From the IMG/VR virus record IMGVR_UViG_3300033143_004671, positions 23,210 to 87,209 of that record: a stretch of 64,000 nucleotides of DNA. One strand, 5' to 3'. The notes beneath the pieces are model-generated. The model was not told the DNA's origin. It was given only the letters and a program-made list of their open reading frames with translations, and searched no databases. Source of the stretch: a virus. Below, piece by piece: positions 24,878 to 33,216 of this stretch (its first letter is position 1; the number at the start of each line of letters is the position of its first letter). Both the position numbers and the translations under genes were made by a program.

Positions 24878-24907
24878 CCCTCCCTTAATCGGGAGGGCCT
24901 TTTTTTA
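24878..24907 (+). terminator. Rho-independent terminator
   Basis: CCCTCCC (24878-24884), loop TTAATC, GGGAGGG (24891-24897), CC, then seven T. It stops the rightward early transcript where it meets the leftward late operon. Confidence 0.95.
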
Positions 24908-24908
24908 T

Positions 24909-25475
24909 TTACTCAGACATAACGTGATAACCATACCGCTCAGTCTTTTGAGCTATCGAGGTAGCTAGCCTCCTGTCCACCTGATACAACTCAGACCATG
25001 TATACTGGTAGTGCAATTTACTGTTCGTATCGGTTCGGAATGAAGGGAAGATCACGTCACCCAATTCCAACCGATCACAAATCTCCAGCCATGTATCACT
25101 ACCCTCTGATATGTCCTCCACCTTATACCGCCACCTCGCTTGCTCCTCGCACAACTCGGACCACCATAACCAATACAACATCGACTTGAGCAACGGGTGC
25201 TGACCCTCCGTCATCCTCGGCACCCTGCCTAGCATATTACGCCAAAACACATCTGCCGACGCCGAGATGCTCGATATGGTATGGAGAGGACATCTCGTTT
25301 GATGCCACGCGTGGTCGAACTGGATTGGATTCACATATCGAGTCAGGTCCCACAGTATGGAACCCTCGTAACCTAACTCGAATTGACGTATTGCCAGACC
25401 GCAGTTCCTAAGCACCTTGAGCATATAGGTCGTGCCTGATCTTACGGGGGCAAAGATTCCGAGTTTGTATACCAT
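24909..25475 (-). CDS. Second sulfotransferase-like P-loop protein
   Basis: 188 residues. IFAPVRSGTTYMLKVLR (about 7-23) matches the PAPS 5'-phosphosulfate loop; the rest is short for the family, and the 3'-phosphate segment is not clear. It is the last gene of the late operon, four bases after a tail gene. It could modify the virion or host surface, or be a GT/kinase-like P-loop protein of other function. Compare the gene at 8117. Confidence 0.6.
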   Translation of the reverse strand: MVYKLGIFAPVRSGTTYMLKVLRNCGLAIRQFELGYEGSILWDLTRYVNPIQFDHAWHQTRCPLHTISSISASADVFWRNMLGRVPRMTEGQHPLLKSMLYWLWWSELCEEQARWRYKVEDISEGSDTWLEICDRLELGDVIFPSFRTDTNSKLHYQYTWSELYQVDRRLATSIAQKTERYGYHVMSE

Positions 25476-25478
25476 CCG

Positions 25479-26225
25479 TCACCCAATAGGATCGTTCGAC
25501 GTAGGCTCCGCTATCAGGTTCCCGTCGAAGTCACTCGCTCCATACCAAGACGTACCCGCCTTATCCCACCACCCCATGAGATGTAGGCAATCATCGAATG
25601 CCATATAGCCGTCCTTGCCTCCTTCGGAGGACATTGTAACGGCAACTGTCCAGGCGTGTCCTCCACTGCGGGCTCCCCTATGTGACAAGTACTGCTTACC
25701 CGCCGCATCGGAATCCAATCTTAGCCAGTCACTGTGAGCATCTGATATGGCTATCAATGCAGTACCTTGGGCTTGCTCACTCATTACATACCGCGATACA
25801 TTAGGTACTGAAGTATCCTTTACCTCGAAGACGATCACCAACCTATCCGATTCCAAGTAATGAGTAGCATCACTCGCGACGGGCAACACCTCGGGCAGAT
25901 TGACAACAATCTCCTGAGCGTCCGATGGGAAAGTATCCTGTACGAAATCAATATCGGATATGTATGCCGTATCCGACATTGAGATTTTCTCACGTTCCAC
26001 CGCATAGTAGAATCCGGTAGCGTCCGACTCGACACCTGGCGTAGCCACCCGACCCAGCCACCATCCCTTGAAGAAATTAGCAGTGAACATGGTCAAAGAG
26101 GATGTGTGCCGTATCTTGATCGACCCGTCCGAGACGAGGCGCCGTCTGACGGCATTCACAATCTTATTCAGGTGACCCGCTGAAACAAAGTCGCCTCGAT
26201 TAAACTTATCCACAAACTCTGCCAT
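25479..26225 (-). CDS. Putative tail-tip/baseplate protein, 248 aa
   Basis: Beta-rich with repeated Asp-Ser/Thr patterns, typical of virion adhesion proteins. N-terminus FVDKFNRGDFVSAGHLNKIV is common in distal tail modules of siphoviruses. It overlaps the upstream tail gene by one base. Exact role (receptor binding or hub) unknown. Confidence 0.55.
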   Translation of the reverse strand: MAEFVDKFNRGDFVSAGHLNKIVNAVRRRLVSDGSIKIRHTSSLTMFTANFFKGWWLGRVATPGVESDATGFYYAVEREKISMSDTAYISDIDFVQDTFPSDAQEIVVNLPEVLPVASDATHYLESDRLVIVFEVKDTSVPNVSRYVMSEQAQGTALIAISDAHSDWLRLDSDAAGKQYLSHRGARSGGHAWTVAVTMSSEGGKDGYMAFDDCLHLMGWWDKAGTSWYGASDFDGNLIAEPTSNDPIG

Positions 26226-26992
26226 TACCAGTTACTCGGATCGAGGTTTGCACTAAAGTCTCCCTTATCGTAAGGCTGACTACCACCCGAATCACTCATC
26301 GTATCGAAAGCAGGACCTCCCGCTTTGTCCTTACGCCAAAACTCATTCCAACTATTGAGGTGCTTGTAGGCAAACTTATATGTCAGTTGATATACGGTAT
26401 TCCCTGCTCCATCCGTGCCTTCATTAGCATCCAGTCCCTCGAAGAGCAAGTGACTGTCTGAATATACAAAGCCCTTGATCGTCACCGATCCGTCGTTGAC
26501 CAGGCCCTGCATACTGACCACTTGTGTCTTTGCATTTGCGTTAAACGTGTTCACCGTCCCCGTAATCGTGATCGTAGCCGCTGGGAATATCTTGACACCG
26601 CTCGCATCCTCGTCCGTGACCGCCTTGTCGTCTGATACCCACTGAAATCCCTCACCTATCGTAATAGCCTCGCCGGACGTCTGCCAATGTTCCTGCCACG
26701 TCGTCCAGTCGCTATTGACTTCCTGGCTGCTCAGCTTGCGGGTTTCCCACCCAACGGACAATTTGGCCTGATTAGGTCCACCCGAAGTGTCGTCGACGTC
26801 ACCCAACGGGGTGACACCAATACTTGTGCACCGAAGGTGACTCAGATCACTATGAGCGGATCCCATCAACTCAGAGATCGAGGTCAGCCTATCCGCCCAT
26901 GGACATTTATACTCTTCGGTCAATCCATCCTGATCGACTTGTGCGGCCCTATTATGAGCATTCCAGAGTTTAGTCAGGTCTGAGATCGCCAT
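26225..26992 (-). CDS. Putative tail protein downstream of tape measure, 255 aa
   Basis: By position it should be the distal tail protein or hub component that follows the tape measure gene in siphoviruses. Sequence is beta-rich (AATITITGTVNTFNANAKTQ). No motif confirms it. Confidence 0.55.
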   Translation of the reverse strand: MAISDLTKLWNAHNRAAQVDQDGLTEEYKCPWADRLTSISELMGSAHSDLSHLRCTSIGVTPLGDVDDTSGGPNQAKLSVGWETRKLSSQEVNSDWTTWQEHWQTSGEAITIGEGFQWVSDDKAVTDEDASGVKIFPAATITITGTVNTFNANAKTQVVSMQGLVNDGSVTIKGFVYSDSHLLFEGLDANEGTDGAGNTVYQLTYKFAYKHLNSWNEFWRKDKAGGPAFDTMSDSGGSQPYDKGDFSANLDPSNW

Positions 26993-29560
26993 CTAGGCTA
27001 CCATCCTTCCTGCATTGACAATGTTCTTATTCAACTTCTCGGCTTCCTTTTTAATGGCCTCCAGGTTCTTATTCGCCTTCTTCGCCTCCTTCAACTCGGG
27101 TGACATAGCGACAGACTGCAAACGCCTGAACAGATCCTGGAATCCTTCAAACCGTCCCGCACCCATTCCAGGACCGGCCATACGCTTTTGAGCTTCCGCG
27201 TTTATTTGATCCTTGAACTGATCGAATAGTTTGGGGCCCAGACGATTCTTCATTGCTTGCACCCAGGCATCGGTCTCTGCCTTGCGTCTGGCGGCGTCGG
27301 GCATTCCTGCAATCGTACCTCGCCTCAACTCCTCTAGGGCGGAGACTTGGTCTTTCATATCCGAGATCATACTACGTCCGAGTCGTCGCGAGTTTTCCTT
27401 AGCCTCCCGCTCGGCCTTAGCTACCGCAGCTTTATCGATACGTTCCTTCTCCTTAACCACTTTCTCTGAATAACGTCTAGCCGTCTCTTCCGCCTCCCTT
27501 GCCTGTTTCTCAGTCGCTTCCTGCTCTTTTAGCCTTCTTTCCTCGTCCGACTTAAATAGTGCTGCATCTAGTTCATGCTGGGCTTTTAGTTTCGCTTGGT
27601 CAGATTTCAGTTTCAGATCAGATGCTAGCCTCTCAGCCTCCGCTACCTCCTCTGGTGTCTTCCCTGCCAGCTTTCTAGAGGTAAGTAGCTTCATCTGCTT
27701 CCTATTCGCCTCCAATATTCTTTTTTGATTCTCCAACTCTTCTCTAAGACTTTTCAGTCTATCCTTCTTCTCTTTCATCCTCACTTCGCGCTGCTCTCGG
27801 GCTGCTATTCGTATCTCCTGGGCTCTTAACTGCATAGCAGGATCTGAATAAGTCTCCATCCCCATTGTAAACTTATGGATCTCTGCCAGTGCTTTTTTCT
27901 TTTCCTCCCTAACTGCTTCCTCTGCATCTCCTATAGCCTTCGCAGTCTTTTTTATGCTTATCTGTATCGTCTTTTTCTCATTAAGGAGCAGTTGCTTATT
28001 TACCTCTTCCATTGCAGCAGCCCATGACAAAGCAGCATTCACAACCCCATCAATAGCAGAAGCTAGATTTGGCAAGCTATTCGTCAAGCTCGTCTGTAAC
28101 CTAACTAGTTCCATCTCCTCCTCTACTGACCGTTCCTGTTTCTCGGTAAGTTCCCGCAGGCGTTCCATTTTTTCCCTAATGGCTGCATTCTCAATCCTCG
28201 TCGAATCCGCCGCTTGCCGATTAGCATGTGACATCTCGATAGCCTTCTCCGTCATCTCGGCTATCTTACTACCTAACTCCTCAATCGCTCCCTCCCAGTC
28301 CCTAGTTGCAATTATGGCTATACCTATAATCGCAACAAACGCACCTATCGGGTTCATCGTCAGCAAAGTCAAGGCAACAGACAGTACCTTAACAGCAGCA
28401 GCTACAGCCATAATCCGCAGGGCCCAAGCCGCTGCTGTCTCTAGAAAAGCCAGAACCGCACCAGAATTGTTCCGTATCGCGGATGCTAGATTCCCGAGAA
28501 ACTTAACCAACCCCTTTACCTGAGGCATAAGAGCCTGACCTATCGAAATAGCAGCCTCATTGAATCCCGCCTTGACTTGCTTCAATTGAAATCCGACAGT
28601 GCGCTGTATCTTTGCAAAAGCCTGTTGAGTCAAACCAGTAGAGTTAGTCTGCAATGCTAGATCTTTCGACAGGCCGGTAAGGTCCTGCATCGCCGCCGCA
28701 ACACCTTTAAGTCCTCTAACGTTTGGGAATATCTGTCCAAGCTGTTCCGCCGTCAATCCGTTCAGTCTCTCGAAGACTCCCGACAATCCCTCGGCCCTAA
28801 GGGTTGCCGTATTCAATGCGATACCATACTGATCCGCAGCTTCCACAGCCTCCTCAGTGGGAGATAGAAATGTTCGTAATGTGCCCACAACGGCCGTCAT
28901 CGCTTGGTCCGACTTGATGCCTACACGGGTGATAGTGGAGATGGAAGCGAGCAGTTCCTCCAAACTCAATCCAGAAACAGCCGCCACAGCCGCGACTTTA
29001 CCTATCGACGATCCTAATTCCTCGAATGTGATCTTGCCCCTCTTCACTGTAGCCCACAGTTTATCGGACACCTCGGCCGCTCTTTCGGCGTCCATCTGAT
29101 AAGCATTCAAGATCGTAGTAATGGCATCTGTCGATACCGCCGTACTTGTCATTCCTGCCGCCGCCGCTTTCGCGGCAACGGCCAGTACGTTCATCGCTTT
29201 CTCGGGAGCTATACTGGCAGACAGGACGTCATACAATCCCTTGGATAGTGTCCTGGTCGATTCCCCAAACTCCACTGCGAGAGCCCTGACTTGTCTCTCG
29301 AATCTCGCCATGGTTGGTCCTACGTTATCCGACAGCATGGTCGAGACGTTCGCCATCTCGGATTCAAATCTGACTGCCTGCCTCACGGCTACGGCCATGA
29401 ATCCACCAATTGCAATGAACACTCGCTTTGCAGTTCTAGACACGGCTTGCAAGTTCTCATTAGCCCCTGATAAACTTGCATGGAATCCCTTGAGTTTCAT
29501 TTGAACGGCCCGCAGGCCCTTCACGGTGAACTCGGCATACAGTTCTGCAATCTTAGCCAT
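26993..29560 (-). CDS. Tape measure protein (TP901-type)
   Basis: 855 residues. The N-terminal domain (FESEMANVSTMLSDNVGPTM, TRTLSKGLYDVLSASIAPEK) is the TP901 tail tape measure core. Hydrophobic helices follow at about 385-430 (MAVAAAVKVLSVALTLLTM; FVAIIGIAIIA), then a long charged coiled coil (about 470-800). It sets tail length and may help DNA pass the inner membrane. ATG shares bases with the stop of the chaperone T frame (TAATG). Confidence 0.95.
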   Translation of the reverse strand: MAKIAELYAEFTVKGLRAVQMKLKGFHASLSGANENLQAVSRTAKRVFIAIGGFMAVAVRQAVRFESEMANVSTMLSDNVGPTMARFERQVRALAVEFGESTRTLSKGLYDVLSASIAPEKAMNVLAVAAKAAAAGMTSTAVSTDAITTILNAYQMDAERAAEVSDKLWATVKRGKITFEELGSSIGKVAAVAAVSGLSLEELLASISTITRVGIKSDQAMTAVVGTLRTFLSPTEEAVEAADQYGIALNTATLRAEGLSGVFERLNGLTAEQLGQIFPNVRGLKGVAAAMQDLTGLSKDLALQTNSTGLTQQAFAKIQRTVGFQLKQVKAGFNEAAISIGQALMPQVKGLVKFLGNLASAIRNNSGAVLAFLETAAAWALRIMAVAAAVKVLSVALTLLTMNPIGAFVAIIGIAIIATRDWEGAIEELGSKIAEMTEKAIEMSHANRQAADSTRIENAAIREKMERLRELTEKQERSVEEEMELVRLQTSLTNSLPNLASAIDGVVNAALSWAAAMEEVNKQLLLNEKKTIQISIKKTAKAIGDAEEAVREEKKKALAEIHKFTMGMETYSDPAMQLRAQEIRIAAREQREVRMKEKKDRLKSLREELENQKRILEANRKQMKLLTSRKLAGKTPEEVAEAERLASDLKLKSDQAKLKAQHELDAALFKSDEERRLKEQEATEKQAREAEETARRYSEKVVKEKERIDKAAVAKAEREAKENSRRLGRSMISDMKDQVSALEELRRGTIAGMPDAARRKAETDAWVQAMKNRLGPKLFDQFKDQINAEAQKRMAGPGMGAGRFEGFQDLFRRLQSVAMSPELKEAKKANKNLEAIKKEAEKLNKNIVNAGRMVA

Positions 29561-30236
29561 TACTCATCACCCATGTTCGTCGGTGGCCTCACACCTTTAC
29601 TCTCAATCCTCTCTCGCTCTTTCCTTCTATCCTCTCTCACGATCCTCCCCTTGTGTTCCTTATCGCCTTCAAAGTGCAGGAAGGTCTGGAAGACATCCTC
29701 GATCCGGGCACCCAACTCGGTGTATGTAAGATCGAGTATCTGTTCCTTCGTGAAACCATATCCGTATCGGGTGGATTGCAGGAGAGAGACTATATAGTCC
29801 CATCTGAGCCTGTCTCCACCCGGTCCAAGTTTTTTGAGTCGTCCTCGTCGGGCGTGTTTATTGTCTTCATCACAGTAGTCAGGTCTTCGATTGTCTCGTC
29901 ATCGAGCAGATCGTTCATCTCCTCAAACTTGAGTTCGGGATTAGAATGCCTCAGCGATCTCCACAGCATGAAGATCAGACCCTCGGCCGTTACCGCCTCG
30001 TACAGCAACTCGGCCTCGCTGATCGTCTGCGAAGCCAGGTCGGTCAGCACGCCCTTCCGTTCGTCGGCCGATAGTCCCTGAGCCGACGCCAGGAAGGCCT
30101 TGATCCGCTTACTGCGAATGAAATCCTGCAGGGCGAGATAGTCGCCTATCGTCGCCTGTTTCAGCGAGTACGTTACTCCCTTCAGTACGACGGTCATCGG
30201 CGTCGGTAATGCCTTTTCCAGTGAATCCGTTGTCAT
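29560..30236 (-). CDS. Tail assembly chaperone G-T fusion made by -1 frameshift
   Basis: Ribosomes reading the 148-aa chaperone (29790-30236) can slip back one base at 29829-29835. They then continue in an open frame with no start codon of its own (GPGGDRLRWDYIVSLLQSTR ... PTNMGDE) to the TAA at 29560-29562, which overlaps the tape measure start. The GT product of siphoviruses coats the tape measure protein while the tube assembles. The Gly-rich junction followed by RWDYIV is typical of the T domain. Confidence 0.85.
29790..30236 (-). CDS. Tail assembly chaperone G (unshifted product)
   Basis: 148 residues from ATG at 30236, which is preceded by GAAAGGAAGAGCAGGAAG. PTPMTVVLKGVTYSLKQATI and a helical acidic body (MNDLLDDETIEDLTTVMKTI) fit gpG-type chaperones, made in excess over the frameshift product and absent from the virion. 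Confidence 0.8.
   Translation of the reverse strand: MTTDSLEKALPTPMTVVLKGVTYSLKQATIGDYLALQDFIRSKRIKAFLASAQGLSADERKGVLTDLASQTISEAELLYEAVTAEGLIFMLWRSLRHSNPELKFEEMNDLLDDETIEDLTTVMKTINTPDEDDSKNLDRVETGSDGTI
29829..29835 (-). promoter_or_regulatory. -1 frameshift slippery heptamer A AAA AAC
   Basis: On the minus strand the codons TCA AAA AAC are in the zero frame of gene G, giving the canonical X XXY YYZ slip site. The downstream -1 frame is open for 89 codons. Confidence 0.9.
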
Positions 30237-30273
30237 CTTCCTGCTCTTCCTTTCATAACACGTCAAATCCTTG

Positions 30274-30303
30274 CGAGGATTGTTTCTAACCAACGATCTC
30301 GCG
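30274..30303 (-). promoter_or_regulatory. Regulatory inverted repeat before the chaperone gene
   Basis: The 117-base gap before gene G holds CGAGGATTGTTTCT (30274-30287), one mismatch from the 22391 element, and a partial complement AACGATCTCGCG (30292-30303). On the minus strand the reading AGAAACAATCCTCGCAAGGA matches AGAAACGATCCTCGCAACGA at 22460 at 18 of 20 bases. A TATAAC-like box lies upstream (30322-30327). Probable promoter for tail genes. Confidence 0.6.
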
Positions 30304-30352
30304 ATAAACGACCCGATACACGTTATATCGAGCAATGCCCTTACAGGGCGTC

Positions 30353-31603
30353 CTACGTTGTCTCCGTCCCAGGCCACATGGAACCCTGGAAGGTCAGATT
30401 GTCGGTTATCAGCGTATCCACCGCTGCCGAGGGACTGATACCGGAGACTATACCCCATCCGCTGAGGTAGTTGCCTGTATCCTCGTCAGTGTAAAATCGT
30501 AGAATACAACGCTTCGATATTACACCATAACCGAGGGGATTGATCCAATACCTGTCGGCCGAGCCAGTCCAACCCTTCAAGCCAGCTTTGAACGTACGCC
30601 AACCCGTCGAGCGGAAGTCAGTATCATCCATCATATCCGCAGCAATATCCAACGACCAACTCGTGAAACCACCACACTCGACAGTCATCGGATAGTGGCG
30701 ATAGGTCGCCGTGACGGCCTCACCGGCTTGCGATGTCTTAAACGTGATCGACCCTTTTGGTGTTATCGAGAAGTCCTGACCCAACACTTGAGTCACTCCT
30801 CCTGAGACCACCGTCAGGTTTTCATATTCCACATTCTCATACGCGGTGCGATAGACAGTAGTTGATCCGGAGTCCGACGTAAGCGCCTCGGTCGTCTCGG
30901 TATTGTAGGTCGTAGTAACCCAACCGTCACCACCAACTACGGCATCATTACTGTTCTTAGATGAATCGTCGCCGAAGGTGCCTGCCCCCTCGTGGAACAT
31001 CCACTCACCTTCGAGATCACCGAGAACGGCTCCGGGGAAGTTGCCCTTCCACAAATCACTAATCTGAGCATCTGTCAACGCCGCACTGTAGATGCGGACC
31101 AAGCCGACCCGAATAGCGTTGGTATTCGTGGGATCACCAAATACCAAATCACTCGTATTGGATAAGTCCCCAGCCGTCAGAGTCGCCGTATTTGCAGCGA
31201 CGGCATCCGTGTAGATACGAATCCTATCGTTGGCAACATCTCTCACACCAACCAGGTGAACCCAATTGTTATTAGCAACATCGGTGGCTCCGGCTACCAC
31301 ATCGCTTGTCGAGGCATCATTGGTTTGGAAGATGGGCTTACCACCTGTAAATCCAAGGAACCAACCAACTCCCGTATCGCTAAGCACAACTTCGCTAAGG
31401 ATTGATCCTTTAGAGACCAGATCGCCTATATTACTCACGTCACTGTTCGGCGTCATCCATGCCTCGACACTGAACGAGGCATCCGATGCAAAGTCCAGTT
31501 CACCGCCAGTAGGATCCGCGACGGTAATATCGCCGCCCGACGTACTGACGGCGTTCTGCTTTGAAAGATAGAACGCTCCGAGATACCCTTTTGTCGCTGC
31601 CAT
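30353..31603 (-). CDS. Tail tube paralog with N-terminal LamG-like lectin domain
   Basis: 416 residues. The last ~110 (GGFTSWSLDIAADMMDDTDF ... FQGSMWPG) match the neighbouring tail tube protein (HSWSLDVAGDTHDTTDF ... FQGTSDMWFTGG). The first ~220 form a concanavalin A/LamG-like domain (FSVEAWMTPNSDVSN, NWVHLVGVRDVANDRIRIYT, VGLVRIYSAALTDAQISDLW). It is probably a minor tube subunit carrying a carbohydrate-binding decoration on the tail. Confidence 0.75.
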   Translation of the reverse strand: MAATKGYLGAFYLSKQNAVSTSGGDITVADPTGGELDFASDASFSVEAWMTPNSDVSNIGDLVSKGSILSEVVLSDTGVGWFLGFTGGKPIFQTNDASTSDVVAGATDVANNNWVHLVGVRDVANDRIRIYTDAVAANTATLTAGDLSNTSDLVFGDPTNTNAIRVGLVRIYSAALTDAQISDLWKGNFPGAVLGDLEGEWMFHEGAGTFGDDSSKNSNDAVVGGDGWVTTTYNTETTEALTSDSGSTTVYRTAYENVEYENLTVVSGGVTQVLGQDFSITPKGSITFKTSQAGEAVTATYRHYPMTVECGGFTSWSLDIAADMMDDTDFRSTGWRTFKAGLKGWTGSADRYWINPLGYGVISKRCILRFYTDEDTGNYLSGWGIVSGISPSAAVDTLITDNLTFQGSMWPGTETT

Positions 31604-31630
31604 AGTTTTCTCCTATCGCACAGCTTCTAA

Positions 31631-32017
31631 TTAGCCACCAGTGAACCACATATCACTCGTACCCTGGAAGTCCAGCGATTGGGTGGCCACACCATCAACG
31701 GTCGTGGCAGGATGCCAACCACTACAGATCGCCTGCCCATGCATGTAGTCAGTACTGTTGACATACAGCTTGATTGTAGCCGTCGATCCCACGTCACTCG
31801 GGACGATCTGGTTCGTACTGTCCACGTACAACTCGATACTACCAGACCAGCTATTGAGCCCACGTGTGAACTCACGCCATCCATTACTGTCAAAGTCGGT
31901 GGTGTCGTGAGTATCACCCGCGACATCCAACGACCACGAATGAGCGCGATAGACGACGTCCGAATCGACAATCGCACCCCAATCCAACTCTCCATCATAT
32001 CCAGGAATCGTACCCAT
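31631..32017 (-). CDS. Major tail tube protein
   Basis: 128 residues. Position after the tail terminator gene and before the chaperones, plus the SWSLDVAG, DFDSNGWREF and TIKLYVNS segments, fit the compact tail tube proteins of siphoviruses. It stacks as hexamers to build the tail. Confidence 0.8.
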   Translation of the reverse strand: MGTIPGYDGELDWGAIVDSDVVYRAHSWSLDVAGDTHDTTDFDSNGWREFTRGLNSWSGSIELYVDSTNQIVPSDVGSTATIKLYVNSTDYMHGQAICSGWHPATTVDGVATQSLDFQGTSDMWFTGG

Positions 32018-32046
32018 TATATTTCTCCTATCTAGCTAACCTTATT

Positions 32047-32451
32047 CTACTGCCAACGAATCCTAAAATCCGCCGTCATCTGCCACACTCTATCTTCTCC
32101 GAACCACGTTGGTCCGGTGCTGCCTTCTCTCGCACAACTTATGTGCGTCTTGCTATCGTACGTCAATGTAGCCCTATCGAAGACCACATTCAAGTCCGAA
32201 TACATCTGGTTGATAGTCGAGCTATCGTCGCTATCATCGTACAAACTAAACTGCACGATGGCTTCCTGCCAATCGCCATTCTCATTAAACGTCCTAACAG
32301 GCGTCTCGGAGATCAGATCGAAGGTGATCCAGGGCAATGTCTTATCGCCAGGCACGTGAGAAAAGTATACATCGCTCGTCACGGCGAGCAGTGTGGCATC
32401 GCTGGCCTTCGTGTTTATGGCAATAATCAATTCGTCGATATCACCTGGCAT
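32047..32451 (-). CDS. Tail terminator/completion protein (DUF3168-like)
   Basis: 134 residues. YFSHVPGDKTLPWITFDLIS and VQFSLYDDSDDSSTINQMYS match the gp17/gpU-like tail completion family that caps the tail and joins it to the head. Order (gp10-like, then this, then tube) is standard. Confidence 0.8.
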   Translation of the reverse strand: MPGDIDELIIAINTKASDATLLAVTSDVYFSHVPGDKTLPWITFDLISETPVRTFNENGDWQEAIVQFSLYDDSDDSSTINQMYSDLNVVFDRATLTYDSKTHISCAREGSTGPTWFGEDRVWQMTADFRIRWQ

Positions 32452-32877
32452 CTATATCTTCCTTATCGGTTTGCTAAAGATCCTTTTGATCTCCGGCTTT
32501 GCTTTCTCCAGAGCGGGCCGCATGAAAGGTCTGGGTTCCATCTTAGGAGTCCCAAACTCAAGCCACTTACCATACTTGACATTAGTACCCGCCCTGGAAA
32601 CAGGCAATGCAGGATGCACCCAATGCGTAATGCTTCTCTTCAACGTGCCTGTCTGCACTCTAGGCACTTCACCTGGCTTCGACCTGAACGAACCCACCTT
32701 ACCCGGCTTCTGTCCTTCCTGCAGGAACCCGCTCTCCGTCCGTCCACCCGCCTTCATCGACTCCTTTACTAACTGCTCGACGTAGACGGCTGCAACGAGG
32801 ACATCCCTACGGGATTTGTCCATCAAGGCCTTCTCAAACTCCTTGCCTCTCCAAATTAGTTTGCCTTTCGCTGCCAT
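32452..32877 (-). CDS. HK97 gp10-like tail-joining protein
   Basis: 141 residues. RVQTGTLKRSITHWV, YGKWLEFGTPKMEPRPFMRP and ALEKAKPEI are the signature of the HK97 gp10 family: the conserved FGT...PRPFMRPA core near the C-terminus. It acts in head-tail connection. It ends next to the tail terminator gene. Confidence 0.9.
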   Translation of the reverse strand: MAAKGKLIWRGKEFEKALMDKSRRDVLVAAVYVEQLVKESMKAGGRTESGFLQEGQKPGKVGSFRSKPGEVPRVQTGTLKRSITHWVHPALPVSRAGTNVKYGKWLEFGTPKMEPRPFMRPALEKAKPEIKRIFSKPIRKI

Positions 32878-32879
32878 AT

Positions 32880-33215
32880 CTATATCGCCTGTTTCAGTTC
32901 CCTCAAAACCAATTCCGTATGATGATCCATCTCATCGATGTTCCTGACCAGTTCTATCTCAAATGTCCTTGTCCCATATACTATCCTGTCCTGCTCCGTT
33001 ATCCCAGTGTAATTACCCGAGACGAACATATGATGGGTCACTGGTGTCCTCGTCGATCCATACAACTGAGCCTCCACACCTGTCATAGGTTGGATACGGG
33101 CGGGCATACTCGCATAGCGATTCGTCCACGTACGGGTGACGCCACCGCGTCGGGTGTTGGACACCGAGCACTGCTGCACATCTACCGTCACGTTCATTAG
33201 CGTATCAAACGACAT
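32880..33215 (-). CDS. Head-tail stopper protein (SPP1 gp16/HK97 gp9-like)
   Basis: 111 residues. SMPARIQPMTGVEAQLYG and YTGITEQDRIVYGTRTFEIE match the phage head-tail joining family, which closes the connector after DNA packaging. The start at 33215 lies two bases after the end of a longer protein whose first 111 residues are about two-thirds identical to it. Confidence 0.85.
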   Translation of the reverse strand: MSFDTLMNVTVDVQQCSVSNTRRGGVTRTWTNRYASMPARIQPMTGVEAQLYGSTRTPVTHHMFVSGNYTGITEQDRIVYGTRTFEIELVRNIDEMDHHTELVLRELKQAI

Positions 33216-33216
33216 A

